The notes beneath the pieces were generated by a model. It was not told the origin of the DNA. It searched no databases and saw only the letters and a list, made by a program, of their open reading frames with translations. Made by a program: the position numbers and the translations under genes. From the NCBI RefSeq assembly GCF_900142365.1, contig NZ_FRAP01000014.1:62001-126000 (forward strand): a stretch of DNA of 64,000 bases, in the 5' to 3' direction. This document shows positions 33,778-41,993 of this stretch, one piece after another. Numbering within the stretch: the first letter of the stretch is position 1; each line of letters opens with the position of its first letter. Origin of the DNA: Pseudonocardia thermophila (GTDB lineage: Bacteria > Actinomycetota > Actinomycetes > Mycobacteriales > Pseudonocardiaceae).

Positions 33778-34044
33778 CTAGACGATCCAGGCGAGTGCGA
33801 GCAGCAGGACGGTCGTCAGCAGGACGACGGCCGATCCGAGCAGGCCGCGCACCCCCGGGTGCCGGTCGGCGTACCGCTGCGCGGCCACCGCCACGACCGC
33901 GGCGACCAGGTGCCCGCCGATGCGGCCGAGGCCCGGCCCGGGTGCGTCGTGGCCGGCCGCGATCAGCCAGGCCAGGCTGAGCGCCAGCAGCATCGCGACG
34001 AGGCCGCCGGCCAGCAGCCCCGTGCACCCGCGCACGATCCTCAC
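33778..34044 (-). CDS. Small three-helix membrane protein
   Basis: An 88-aa hydrophobic protein with three predicted helices at residues about 8-30, 44-56 and 69-87. GTG at 34044 overlaps the stop of the RecB-like gene by 4 bp, implying coupling. A typical small actinobacterial integral membrane protein; no motif or family was recognised. The longer open frame upstream is the antisense of the nuclease and PHP genes and is not used. Confidence 0.7.
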   Translation of the reverse strand: MRIVRGCTGLLAGGLVAMLLALSLAWLIAAGHDAPGPGLGRIGGHLVAAVVAVAAQRYADRHPGVRGLLGSAVVLLTTVLLLALAWIV

Positions 34045-34865
34045 GCCGGCAACCCCGCCCACGCCGGCTGTTCCGGGGCCGCGGCCCGCCCCTCCGGGCA
34101 GTTGCGCCGCATGTCGCACGCACCGCAGCGGGGCCCGGTGCGCGGCGGGAACAGCCGCTCGGGATCGCCGCCCGCCGCCAGCTCGGCGGTGGCGTCGGCG
34201 AGCGCCGCGGCCGTCTCCTCCGCGGCGGCCAGGTGCGCGGCGATCGTGTCCGCGTCGTGCTCCCAGGCCGCGACCGTGCCTGTGGGCAGGTGGTGCAGCT
34301 CGACCTGGCGGCACGGGCGGCGCAGCGTGCGCTCGGTGGCCAGTGCGTAGAGGGCGAGCGCCGCGGAGTCGCGGGCGTCCTCCGGGGTGGGGCGGCGCCC
34401 GGTCTTGTAGTCGACGATCACGTGCTCGCCGCCGCGGCGGTCGATGCGGTCGACGCGGCCCTCGGCGACGATCCGGCCGGTGCTCACGCTGACCCACGTC
34501 TCCAGGCCGGCGATCTCGACATCGGCGGGCAGCTCGGCGGCGTAGTCGGCGACCCAGCCGCGCGCCCGGTCGCGGTACTCGGCGGCCTGCTCGGCGTCGC
34601 GGAAGCCCTCGCTGGACCAGTGGGCGTCGACGAGCGCGGCGGCCCGGTCCGGGGTGCGCGCCTCGGCGGGCAGGCCGAGCAGGGCGCGCAGGGCGAGGTG
34701 GACGACGGCACCGAGCGTGGCGGCCGCCTGCGCGCCGCCGCGGGGCGGGGCCGGGCGGTCGAGGTAGGTCATGCGGTAGCGGCGGCGGCAGTCCGCCCAC
34801 ACCGCGAGCCGCGCCGGGGTGACCCGCACCAGCCGGGGGGTGTCGAAGTCGAGCCCGAGCTGCAC
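34041..34865 (-). CDS. RecB-family PD-(D/E)XK exonuclease with Fe-S cysteines
   Basis: A 274-aa stand-alone nuclease of the RecB/Cas4-like PD-(D/E)XK family. Active-site residues are His56 (LGAVVHLAL), Asp139 (EGRVDRID) and Asp152/Lys154 (VIVDYKTG). Four cysteines, Cys26 (WADCRRRY) and Cys247/Cys250/Cys256 (PRCGACDMRRNC), match the [4Fe-4S] staple of AddB/Cas4 nucleases. Stand-alone actinobacterial members are conserved but poorly characterised and are probably involved in DNA end processing. There is no CRISPR context here. Confidence 0.88.
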   Translation of the reverse strand: MQLGLDFDTPRLVRVTPARLAVWADCRRRYRMTYLDRPAPPRGGAQAAATLGAVVHLALRALLGLPAEARTPDRAAALVDAHWSSEGFRDAEQAAEYRDRARGWVADYAAELPADVEIAGLETWVSVSTGRIVAEGRVDRIDRRGGEHVIVDYKTGRRPTPEDARDSAALALYALATERTLRRPCRQVELHHLPTGTVAAWEHDADTIAAHLAAAEETAAALADATAELAAGGDPERLFPPRTGPRCGACDMRRNCPEGRAAAPEQPAWAGLPA

Positions 34866-34907
34866 ACCGCAACGGTAGCCCGCCGCGGGCGCCGTCCCGG
34901 TGCGGGA

Positions 34908-35780
34908 TCAGCCGTGCAGGACCGGGATCCCGGTGGCCTGCGCGACCAGCTTCTCCAGCGCCTCGGGATCGGTGGTCTCCGCCGCGATCGGGGTCGTCTT
35001 GTTGGTGCCGTGGTAGTCGCTCGATCCCGTCACGACCAGCCCGAGCTCCTCGGCCATCCGGCGCAGCAGCTCGCGGTCCTCCGGGGAGTGGTCGGGATGG
35101 TCGACCTCCACACCGGTGAGCCCGATCGCGGCGAGCTCCTCCAGCCGTGACGGCTCGACGACCCGGCCTCGCCGCCGCGCCAGCGGGTGCGCGAACACCG
35201 TGACCCCGCCGGCCGCGGTGATCATCTCGATCGCCGTCTCGACGGGGGTGTCCACCTTCGGCACGTAGTAGGGGCTGCCGGTGTAGAGCAGCTCCGCGAA
35301 CGCCTCGTTCACCGACCCCACCACGCCGGCGGCGACGAGCGCGCGGGCCAGGTGCGGGCGGCCGGCCGAGGCGCCCTCCGGCACGAGCGCCATCACCGTC
35401 TCGACGTCGACCGGATAGCCGTCGGCGGCCATGTTCTCGGTGATGCGCCGCAGCCGGGCGTCGCGCTCGCGGCGCAGCCGAGCCTGCTCGGCGACGATCG
35501 CCTCGTGCTGCGGATCGAACAGGTAGCCGAGCAGGTGGACCGACACCGGGCGGTCGCCGCGCCCGGTCGGGCTCACGCACGAGAACTCCGAGCCGCGCAC
35601 CAGCGCCATGCCCGGCCGCAGCGCCGCCGCGGCCTCGTCCCAGCCGCGGGTGGTGTCGTGATCGGTGATCGCGAGCACGTCGACGCCCGCGGCGTGCGCC
35701 ACCTCCACCAGCCCGGCAGGGGTGTCGGTGCCGTCGGAGGCGGTGGAGTGGGTGTGCAGGTCGATGCGCGGAACGGCCAC
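34908..35780 (-). CDS. PHP-domain phosphoesterase
   Basis: A 290-aa PHP-superfamily protein, usually a trinuclear-metal phosphoesterase. Metal-binding motifs are DLHTHSTASDGTDTP at the N-terminus, ITDHDTT near residue 40, the internal SEFSC, VFAHPLARRRG, VEVDHPDHS and GSSDYHG near the C-terminus. Members include 3',5'-nucleoside bisphosphate phosphatases and YciV/RnaseAM-like 5'-3' exonucleases acting on RNA or nucleotides. Substrate specificity cannot be set from the sequence. Confidence 0.88.
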   Translation of the reverse strand: MAVPRIDLHTHSTASDGTDTPAGLVEVAHAAGVDVLAITDHDTTRGWDEAAAALRPGMALVRGSEFSCVSPTGRGDRPVSVHLLGYLFDPQHEAIVAEQARLRRERDARLRRITENMAADGYPVDVETVMALVPEGASAGRPHLARALVAAGVVGSVNEAFAELLYTGSPYYVPKVDTPVETAIEMITAAGGVTVFAHPLARRRGRVVEPSRLEELAAIGLTGVEVDHPDHSPEDRELLRRMAEELGLVVTGSSDYHGTNKTTPIAAETTDPEALEKLVAQATGIPVLHG

Positions 35781-35832
35781 GGCCCAGGCTAGCCCGTCCG
35801 CGGCGCGCGGCTCTGCCGGGTCGTGCGCCGGG

Positions 35833-36384
35833 TCACCTCCGCCAGCGCGGCCGGGCCAGCATGCCCGTCGCCCGGGTCTTGCCCTTCTCCCCGAACACCA
35901 GCTCGGAGAGCGCCTCGTAGACCTCCTCCGGGCGCGGCATGTAGTCGATGCGGTTGAGCGCCTGGATCTGCCCGGCGGACTCGACGATGAGCGTGCCGTA
36001 GCCGAGCATGCGCCCGCCGAGGCTGCGCTCGAACGTCAGGTCGGTGACCTTGCCGAGCGGCATCATCCCGACCTTGTGCACGATGAAGCCCTGCGCGAGC
36101 ATCACGCGCTTGTCGGTGATCACGATGCGCTCGATCCACCACAGGATCGCCAGCCCCGTGAACCGCAGCACGGCCATCAGGGCCAGGTAGAACGTGAGGT
36201 TGTCGATCAGGAAGTGGGCAGCCTCGTTACCGGTGGGCGTCAACCGCTCGATGAGCACCATGGCCAGCACGAACAGCGCGGTCTGCACCAGTGGCTTGAC
36301 CATGTACGCCCAGTGCTGACGCACCCGGATGACTCGCCGCTCCGTGGGGAGCAGGTACTCGTCGATCTCCCGTGGCGCGAGCAC
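35833..36384 (-). CDS. bPH2 (PH-like) domain membrane protein
   Basis: A 183-aa protein with two transmembrane helices (about residues 27-46 and 58-82) followed by a bacterial PH-like (DUF304/YdbS) domain: ERIVITDKRVMLAQGFIVHK, then VGMMPLGKVTDLTFERSLGG and YGTLIVESAGQIQALNRIDY. It begins LAPREIDEYLLPTERRVIRV. The function is unknown; these domains are thought to bind lipids or proteins at the membrane. Only 2 bp separate its start from the small membrane gene upstream. Confidence 0.85.
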   Translation of the reverse strand: MLAPREIDEYLLPTERRVIRVRQHWAYMVKPLVQTALFVLAMVLIERLTPTGNEAAHFLIDNLTFYLALMAVLRFTGLAILWWIERIVITDKRVMLAQGFIVHKVGMMPLGKVTDLTFERSLGGRMLGYGTLIVESAGQIQALNRIDYMPRPEEVYEALSELVFGEKGKTRATGMLARPRWRR

Positions 36385-36386
36385 CG

Positions 36387-36545
36387 CTACACGACGGACG
36401 TGATGAAGGTGACGATCTGCTCCGCGCCGTCCCGCAGCAGGCCCAGACCGTCGGTCACGAGATTGCCGGCGGTCTGCGGGCGGGTGAACACGAAGAACAG
36501 AGCCAGTGCCACCACGATGAGAGTGAGCAGCTTCTTCAAGTCCAC
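36387..36545 (-). CDS. Single-helix 52-aa membrane protein
   Basis: Starting at GTG 36545 the protein is 52 aa: a short basic N-terminus (MDLKKLL), one helix (TLIVVALALFFVFT, residues 8-21) and an amphipathic C-terminus ending TFITSVV. The open frame continues upstream another 31 codons, but that part reads like non-coding sequence. It is 2 bp upstream of the bPH2 gene and probably co-transcribed. Function unknown. Confidence 0.6.
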   Translation of the reverse strand: MDLKKLLTLIVVALALFFVFTRPQTAGNLVTDGLGLLRDGAEQIVTFITSVV

Positions 36546-36697
36546 CTGACCGCCGATCCCCCGAGGAGTAGCGCCGATTCCCTCGTGCTTTTGTACCGCA
36601 TCTACGGGGTCGATGGTATCCGGCGCGCGGCCCCGCATCGGGGAGTCCTTGCGCGCCCCGGCGACACGGAACGCAACGCCCTCTACTCCGCCGGTGT

Positions 36698-36737
36698 GAC
36701 CCCGTCCGGAGCGCTGCGACCCGACCCGGACGGGGTC
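36698..36737 (-). terminator. Hairpin downstream of the MaoC gene
   Basis: GACCCCGTCCGG at 36698-36709 pairs with CCGGACGGGGTC at 36726-36737 (12-bp perfect stem, 16-nt loop). It sits 8 bp past the MaoC stop codon on the minus strand. No U-tract is present, as is usual for actinobacterial hairpin terminators. Confidence 0.6.
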
Positions 36738-36745
36738 CGCCGAGA

Positions 36746-37249
36746 TCAGCTCACCGGGGTCGGGCGGCCCGGCTGCTCGCCGCCGCGCGCCTCGCCGTAC
36801 GACCGCTTCGGGACCATCACCTTGCGCCGGAACGTGCAGACGACCGTGCCGTCCTGCTTGTAGCCGCGGGTCTCGACGTACACGATGCCGCGGTCGTCCT
36901 TCGACTTCGACGGGATCTTGTCCAGTACCTCGGTCTCGCCGTAGATCGTGTCGCCGTGGAAGGTCGGCTTGATGTGCTTGAGCGACTCCACCTCGAGGTT
37001 GGCGATCGCCTTGCCCGAGATGTCCGGAACGGACATTCCCAGAAGAAGCGAGTAGATGTAGTTGCCGACCACGACGTTCCGCTTGAACTCGGTGGTCTCC
37101 TCCGCGTAGTGCGCGTCCATGTGGAGCGGGTGGTGGTTCATCGTGAGGAGGCAGAACAGGTGGTCGTCGTACTCGGTGACCGTCTTGCCGGGCCAGTGCT
37201 TGTAGACCGCCCCGACCTCGAACTCCTCGTAGTACCTGCCGAACTGCAA
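36746..37249 (-). CDS. MaoC-family hydratase (mesaconyl/methylmalyl-CoA-type)
   Basis: A 167-aa hot-dog fold protein. The hydratase motif region reads NHHPLHMDAHYAEETTEFKR, with the later VVGNYIYSLLLGMSVPDISG and THGD-like FHGDTIYGETEVLDK. It closely resembles the MaoC protein of Streptomyces ethylmalonyl-CoA clusters. TTG at 37249 is chosen: the protein then begins with the conserved QFGRYYEEFEVG, and GGAGG at 37259-37263 is a correctly spaced ribosome binding site. That site overlaps an upstream in-frame ATG at 37264, which is therefore probably not the start. Its pathway partners lie 5-8 kb away. Confidence 0.85.
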   Translation of the reverse strand: MQFGRYYEEFEVGAVYKHWPGKTVTEYDDHLFCLLTMNHHPLHMDAHYAEETTEFKRNVVVGNYIYSLLLGMSVPDISGKAIANLEVESLKHIKPTFHGDTIYGETEVLDKIPSKSKDDRGIVYVETRGYKQDGTVVCTFRRKVMVPKRSYGEARGGEQPGRPTPVS

Positions 37250-37498
37250 CGCTGTCGCCTCCATCGCCGAGATCGCACTCGTAGCGGTAATCTATCTGTT
37301 GGCCCTACGCAGGACGAGGAGGTGAGCGCGGTGCCACAGGCACCCGGATGCAGTAGTCGCCGCGTTCCCGGTCCGGCGGTTCATCGAGGCCACGAGCCGA
37401 GCCACTGAGCTCCCAGCCGGTCGGGGACGCACGAACCGTCGATCCCGCGCGCCGCACGCACGTTCGACGCGCGCCCCCGAACGTCTGGAGGTGCTCAC

Positions 37499-38590
37499 GT
37501 GCCGCACCTGTCTGCACTCCGCCCGGCCGCGCTGCGCGGCCGCAACACCAACAACGCGCCGCGCATGCTGCGCAAGCCGGCCACCCCGCTGGACGAGCAC
37601 ATCGTCGACTGCGCGGTGTACGTCGACGGTCGCCGTCTGCCCGGCCGGTGGACGCACGAAGGCGCCATCAGCGAGGTCCGCCGCCGCGGCGAGGGCTTCG
37701 TCTGGATCGGGCTGCACGAGCCCGAGGAGGAGCAGCTCGCCGGCATCGCGGACGTGTTCCAGCTGCACGAGCTGGCCGTCGAGGACGCCGTGCACGCCCA
37801 CCAGCGCCCCAAGCTGGAACGGTACGAGGACACCCTGTTCATGGTCCTCAAGACCGTCTGCTACCTCGGCAACTCGGCGCCGCAGACCGAGCACGAGATC
37901 GTCGAGACCGGCGAGGTCATGGTGTTCCTCGGCCACGACTTCGTGATCACGGTGCGGCACGGCGACCACACCGGGCTGCGGGACGTGCGGCGCAAGCTGG
38001 AGAACGATCCTGAGCAGCTCGCGCTCGGTCCGGCCGCGGTGCTGCACGCGATCGCCGACCACGTCGTGGACACCTACCTCGCCGTCACCGAGACCATCGA
38101 GGACGACATCGAGGAGATGGAGCGGCAGGTGTTCTCGCCGCGGTCCTCGATGGACGCCGAGCAGATCTACCTGCTCAAGCGCGAGGTGCTGGAGCTGCGG
38201 CGGGCCGTCGTGCCGCTGGGGGTGCCGGTGCGCAAGCTCACCGAGGGGTACAGCTCGCTGGTGCCGCACGAGGTGCGCCAGTACTTCCGCGACGTCGACG
38301 ACCACCTCAGCACCGCCACCGAGCGCATCGCCGGCTTCAACGAGCTGCTCACCACGCTCGTCGACGCCGTGCTGGCCAAGATCACCATGCGGCAGAACAA
38401 CGACATGCGGAAGATCACCGCATGGGTGGCCATCATCACGGTCCCGACGATGATCGCGGGCCTGTACGGCATGAACTTCGACAACATGCCCCTGCTGCAC
38501 GATCCGGCCGGGTACTGGCTGGTCGTGGGCTTCACGGCGATGATCTGCCTGGGCCTGATCCGGTTGTTCCGCCGCAACGAATGGCTGTGA
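37499..38590 (+). CDS. corA: CorA-family Mg2+/Co2+ transporter
   Basis: A 363-aa pentameric magnesium channel. A long cytosolic domain is followed by two C-terminal transmembrane helices. The signature GMN loop occurs in LYGMNFDNMP between them, and the stalk helix carries VLAKITMRQNNDMRKITAW. GTG at 37499 is preceded by GGAGG at 37487-37491. A 234-bp gap upstream holds no recognisable magnesium riboswitch. The next gene overlaps its end by 10 bp. Confidence 0.93.
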   Translation: MPHLSALRPAALRGRNTNNAPRMLRKPATPLDEHIVDCAVYVDGRRLPGRWTHEGAISEVRRRGEGFVWIGLHEPEEEQLAGIADVFQLHELAVEDAVHAHQRPKLERYEDTLFMVLKTVCYLGNSAPQTEHEIVETGEVMVFLGHDFVITVRHGDHTGLRDVRRKLENDPEQLALGPAAVLHAIADHVVDTYLAVTETIEDDIEEMERQVFSPRSSMDAEQIYLLKREVLELRRAVVPLGVPVRKLTEGYSSLVPHEVRQYFRDVDDHLSTATERIAGFNELLTTLVDAVLAKITMRQNNDMRKITAWVAIITVPTMIAGLYGMNFDNMPLLHDPAGYWLVVGFTAMICLGLIRLFRRNEWL

Positions 38591-39543
38591 CCGGATTCCG
38601 GTTCCTGCGCAGGCCCCGCTGGGCCGAGCAGGAACCGACGTGGCGCGACGCGGCGCCCACCGCGATCGAGCAGGCCCTGCGGGCCGCGCTGGCCCGCCCG
38701 TCCGGGGGCTGGTACGTCCTCTGCGCCGCGTCCGACGTCCGTCCGGGCAAGGTGTTCGCCCGCACGGTCGCCGGGCGCGAGGTGGTGGCGTGGCGCGGCC
38801 CGGGCGGCGCGGTGCACGCCGGGCCCGGCTCCTGCCCGCACCTGGGCGCCCCGCTGTGCGACGCGGCGGTGCACCGCGGCTCGCTGGTGTGCCGCTGGCA
38901 CGGGCTCGCGCTGGGCCCGCAGGGCCGGCCGGGGTGGCGGGTACTGCCGGTGCACGACGACGGCCTACTGGTGTGGGTGCGGCTCGACGACGTCAGCGGG
39001 GAGCCGCCGACCGAGCGGCCCTGCACCGGGCCGCGGCCACCCGCCGACCGCAGCGTGGGCGCCGTCGCGACGATGATCGGCCGCTGCGCCCCGGAGGACG
39101 TGCTGGCCAACCGCCTGGATCCCTGGCACGGCGTGTGGCTGCACCCGTACTCGTTCGCGCAGCTCGCCGTGCTCGACCACGATCCGGAGCGGTTCCGGCT
39201 CTCGGTCACCTACGCGCTCGGCCGGCGGGTCGGCGTCCCGGTGATCGCCGAGTTCAGCTGCCCCGATCCGCGCACGATCACGATGGAGATCGTCGGCGGG
39301 GAGGGGACCGGCAGCGTGGTGGAGACCCACGCCACCCCGCTCGGCGACGGGCCGGACGGGCTGCCGCGCACCGCGGTCATCGAGGCCGTCGTCGCGCACT
39401 CGGACCGGAAGGGGTTCGCGCACGCGGTGCGAGCGGCCGCCGCGCTGCGCCCGGCGATGCGGTTCGCGGCGCGACGGCTGTGGCGCGACGACCTCGCCTA
39501 CGCCGAGCGGCGCTACGCGGTGCGCACGGGCGCGGTGCGGTAG
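38581..39543 (+). CDS. Rieske [2Fe-2S] protein with DUF5914-like domain
   Basis: A 320-aa soluble protein (318 if GTG 38587 is used). The Rieske cluster ligands are Cys85/His87 in SCPHLGAP and Cys104/His107 in VCRWHGLAL. The C-terminal half resembles DUF5914 (NRLDPWHGVWLHPYSFAQLA, and EIVGGEGTGSVVETHATP), a combination I recall from actinobacterial carotenoid clusters. No carotenoid gene is adjacent here. The start overlaps corA by 10 bp. Its 3' end overlaps the convergent DMT transporter gene by 31 bp. It may be an oxygenase component; substrate unknown. Confidence 0.8.
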   Translation: MAVTGFRFLRRPRWAEQEPTWRDAAPTAIEQALRAALARPSGGWYVLCAASDVRPGKVFARTVAGREVVAWRGPGGAVHAGPGSCPHLGAPLCDAAVHRGSLVCRWHGLALGPQGRPGWRVLPVHDDGLLVWVRLDDVSGEPPTERPCTGPRPPADRSVGAVATMIGRCAPEDVLANRLDPWHGVWLHPYSFAQLAVLDHDPERFRLSVTYALGRRVGVPVIAEFSCPDPRTITMEIVGGEGTGSVVETHATPLGDGPDGLPRTAVIEAVVAHSDRKGFAHAVRAAAALRPAMRFAARRLWRDDLAYAERRYAVRTGAVR

Positions 39544-40436
39544 CTCGTCCGGTCCGTCGCAGTGACCAGCACGGCGCCGCAGAGCACGGCCGCGCCGATC
39601 CAGCCGGTGATCCCGATCCGGTCGCCCAGCAGCAGGGCGGCCAAGACAGCGGCGGTCACCGGTTCCAGCAGCGCCAGCACCGCCCCGACCCCGGCCGGAG
39701 CGGTGCGCAGACCAGCGAAGTAGGCGGTGTACGCCAGCGCCGTCGGCGCCACCGCGAACGCGGCGAGCAGGATCAGCGCCCCGGGCGTCGGGGCGAACGC
39801 GAGCCCGCCGGGCAGCAGAGCGGCCACGGGCAGGACGAGCGCACCGCCGACGACGAACGCCGGCCCCACGGTCGCCGAAGCGTCCAGGTCGGCGACCGGG
39901 CGCGCTTGCAGCACCGTCATCAGCGCGAACGCGCACCCGGCCGCCGCCGCGGCGAGCAGCCCCGGTCCGAGTTCGCCGCTCGGGCCGACGAGCAGGACGA
40001 GCCCGGCCACGGCGGCACCGACGCCGAGCACGGCCCGCGGGCCGATCGGCCGCAGCCGCGCCACCCGCTCCACGACCAGCACGGCGATCGGTGAGCTCCC
40101 GATCGTCACCAGCGTCGCGAGGCTGACCGACGTCGTGGCGACGGCGGCGAAGTAGCCGCACTGGAACAGCGCGGCGAGCACCCCGATCACGGCGACCCGC
40201 CACCACGCGGCGCGGGACCGCGGGAGGGCACGGCGGACGAGGAGGCCGAGCGCGCACAGCAGCAGGCCGCCGCCGGCGAGCCGGTAGCCGGCGACGGCCA
40301 CCGCGGACAGCCCGGTGGCGCCGGCCAGCGCCTGACCGAGCAGGCCGCCGGTGCCCCACAGGACGCCGGCGAGGGCGAGCAGGGGAACACCGGAGCGGGC
40401 GCGCCCAGGGGTGGACGTGGAAGAGGAGACATGCAT
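39513..40436 (-). CDS. EamA/DMT-superfamily transporter
   Basis: A 307-aa integral membrane protein with ten predicted helices in two EamA repeats: LLALAGVLWGTGGLLGQALA starts repeat 1 and GCAFALMTVLQARPVA starts repeat 2. LEPVTAAVLAALLLGDRIG is the classic final motif. Likely an exporter of amino acids or other small metabolites. It is convergent with, and overlaps, the Rieske gene. Its upstream region contains a GC-rich leader and the tandem repeats at 40607. Confidence 0.87.
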   Translation of the reverse strand: MHVSSSTSTPGRARSGVPLLALAGVLWGTGGLLGQALAGATGLSAVAVAGYRLAGGGLLLCALGLLVRRALPRSRAAWWRVAVIGVLAALFQCGYFAAVATTSVSLATLVTIGSSPIAVLVVERVARLRPIGPRAVLGVGAAVAGLVLLVGPSGELGPGLLAAAAAGCAFALMTVLQARPVADLDASATVGPAFVVGGALVLPVAALLPGGLAFAPTPGALILLAAFAVAPTALAYTAYFAGLRTAPAGVGAVLALLEPVTAAVLAALLLGDRIGITGWIGAAVLCGAVLVTATDRTSYRTAPVRTA

Positions 40437-41024
40437 CGAGAAGGCACTCCGAAGATCACGGGAACGGACGGGCGCGGACGCAGCGCGGTCCCGTGCGGTC
40501 GCGGACGCGCGCGGCTAAGCGCGCGGAGGCGGAGTGCTGAGGAACGTCAGATGCACGGAGGAGACGTTAGCCGGGCGCGGGGACGGCAGCAAAGCCACAG
40601 CGCTTCATTGCGCCCAGCTCCTCCGTCGCCGGATCGCCGCTCACGCACCCTGATGTCGACGACGGCTCCTCCAGTGCTCACGCCCTCGTCCCTCGGGCGC
40701 TGCGCGCCTCCCCCACCGACGTCGACGCGCGCGAGCAGTGTTCGATTGCGCCCAGCTCCTCCGTCGCCGGATCGCGGCTCGCGCACCCTGATGTCGACGA
40801 CGGCTCCTCCAGTGCTCACGCCCTCGTCCCTCGGGCGCTGCGCGCCTCCCCCACCGACGTCGACGCGCGCGAGCGCGGTGCTCAACTTCCGGGTGGGGAG
40901 CGGTCATGCGCGGTGAGGCCGTCCCGCGGTACGAGGCCGGGCGCCGTGGAGGTGGATCACGTCCACCGGAACTGCGCACCGCCCGGACATGGCCGCGCGG
41001 AACCGGCCGACCCGGGACCGCGGG
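40437..41024. other. Gene-free region with tandem repeats
   Basis: This 588-bp interval lies between the start of the DMT transporter gene and the stop of a methyltransferase gene, both on the minus strand. It holds two tandem copies of a 138-bp repeat (40607-40882). The first 170 bp would be the transporter leader. Short open frames across the repeats are Gly/Arg-rich and look non-coding. No terminator hairpin stronger than the repeat itself is evident. Confidence 0.6.
40607..40882 (+). repeat. Two tandem 138-bp repeat units (copies A and B)
   Basis: The units start at 40607 and 40745 with ATTGCGCCCAGCTCCTCCGT and are nearly identical over 138 bp. Each contains GTCGACGACGGCTCCTCCAG, CCCTCGTCCCTCGGGCGCTG and ACCGACGTCGACGCGCGCGA. 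A third copy in the opposite orientation is at 19703-19820. The units contain several short palindromes (GTCGAC, GCGCGC). No coding capacity, transposase or flanking target duplication is seen. Confidence 0.85.
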
Positions 41025-41993
41025 CTACTTCTCCGGGTCGGGCTTGCCCTGCACCGGGATCCCCGACGGCGGTGTGGGCGACTCGTTGCCGAACCCGCTC
41101 ACCTGCGGCTCGGCGGCCCCGACCTCCGGCGCCGGGGTCTCGGCGGTCTTCTCAGGGGCCACCTCAGCGGCCTTCCCAGCGGCCTTCTGAGCAGTCTCGG
41201 GCCCCGCGGGCTCGAGCACCTCGGTCGGTTGCTCCGCCACCCCCTCCGGCACCGCCTCCTCGGGGTTCGGCGGGCGCCGGCCGAGGAAGGTGTGCAGGAT
41301 GTGCTGCTGCCAGCCGGGCATGGTCTGGTGCAGCACGTCGACGAACCCGCAGGCCTTCATGCGGGTGGTGAGCGCCTCCACCCCGTCGAACTCCATGACG
41401 CTGCGCCACAGGTACCGGTAGAGGCCCGCGTCGCCGGTGCGGATCTTGCCGAGCGGGATGATGATCCCCCAGCTGACCAGGCTCCACACGAACTCGGCGC
41501 GGAACGAGTCGCGCACGGAGTACTCGTGCAGCGCCAGCGGGGCGCCGGGCTTCAGCAGCCCGAAGAGGGTGCGCAGGGCCGCGTTCGGGTCCTCGACGTT
41601 GCGGATCAGGTAGGCGGCGAGGATCCCGTCGAACGGGCCGGTCACGCCGGCCCGTTCGAGGTCCTCGACGTCGCCCTGCACGAAGGTGACGTTGCCGGTC
41701 CAGGTCTTGCGCCGGGCCTCGGCGAGCATCTCGCCGGACGCGTCGACCGCGACGACCTCGGCTTCCGGGGCGGCGTCGAGCAGTGCGGCCGTCGACGCTC
41801 CGGTGCCGCAGCCCACGTCGAGCAGCCGCATGCCCGCGCCGCCCTTGAGCCCCATGCGCTTGGTGGTGATGCGCAGGTGCTCGTGGTAGTTCCGGTCGGC
41901 GCCGACCATCCGGTCGTAGGTGCGCGCGTGCGCGTCGAACGACTTGATCAGACTGGTCGCGTCGACGCGCTTTCCGGCACCCTGAGGGGTCAC
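41025..41993 (-). CDS. Class I SAM methyltransferase with low-complexity C-terminal tail
   Basis: A 322-aa protein. Residues about 12-235 are a Rossmann-type methyltransferase with motif I LLDVGCGTGAST (57-68), VVAVDASGEMLAEAR and VTFVQGDVEDLE. It resembles UbiE/MenG-like and carotenoid-cluster (CrtT-like) methyltransferases. The last about 85 residues are an Ala/Glu/Pro-rich, probably disordered tail. GTG at 41993 overlaps the preceding gene's stop by 4 bp and is preceded by AGGGA. Substrate unknown. Confidence 0.82.
   Translation of the reverse strand: MTPQGAGKRVDATSLIKSFDAHARTYDRMVGADRNYHEHLRITTKRMGLKGGAGMRLLDVGCGTGASTAALLDAAPEAEVVAVDASGEMLAEARRKTWTGNVTFVQGDVEDLERAGVTGPFDGILAAYLIRNVEDPNAALRTLFGLLKPGAPLALHEYSVRDSFRAEFVWSLVSWGIIIPLGKIRTGDAGLYRYLWRSVMEFDGVEALTTRMKACGFVDVLHQTMPGWQQHILHTFLGRRPPNPEEAVPEGVAEQPTEVLEPAGPETAQKAAGKAAEVAPEKTAETPAPEVGAAEPQVSGFGNESPTPPSGIPVQGKPDPEK

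Noticed and set aside
34041-34865. RecB/Cas4-like nuclease considered as part of a CRISPR or defence island
   Set aside because: Neighbours are housekeeping (PHP, PH-domain and membrane proteins), with no cas, restriction or toxin genes; stand-alone RecB-like nucleases of this type are common in actinobacterial cores.
37265-37498. Magnesium riboswitch or leader upstream of corA
   Set aside because: No M-box-like conserved sequence or strong stem series is visible; the 234-bp gap shows only a ribosome binding site near the GTG.
40607-40882. Tandem repeats considered as a small CRISPR array
   Set aside because: Only two units of 138 bp with no spacers, no cas genes, and a third copy elsewhere in inverted orientation.
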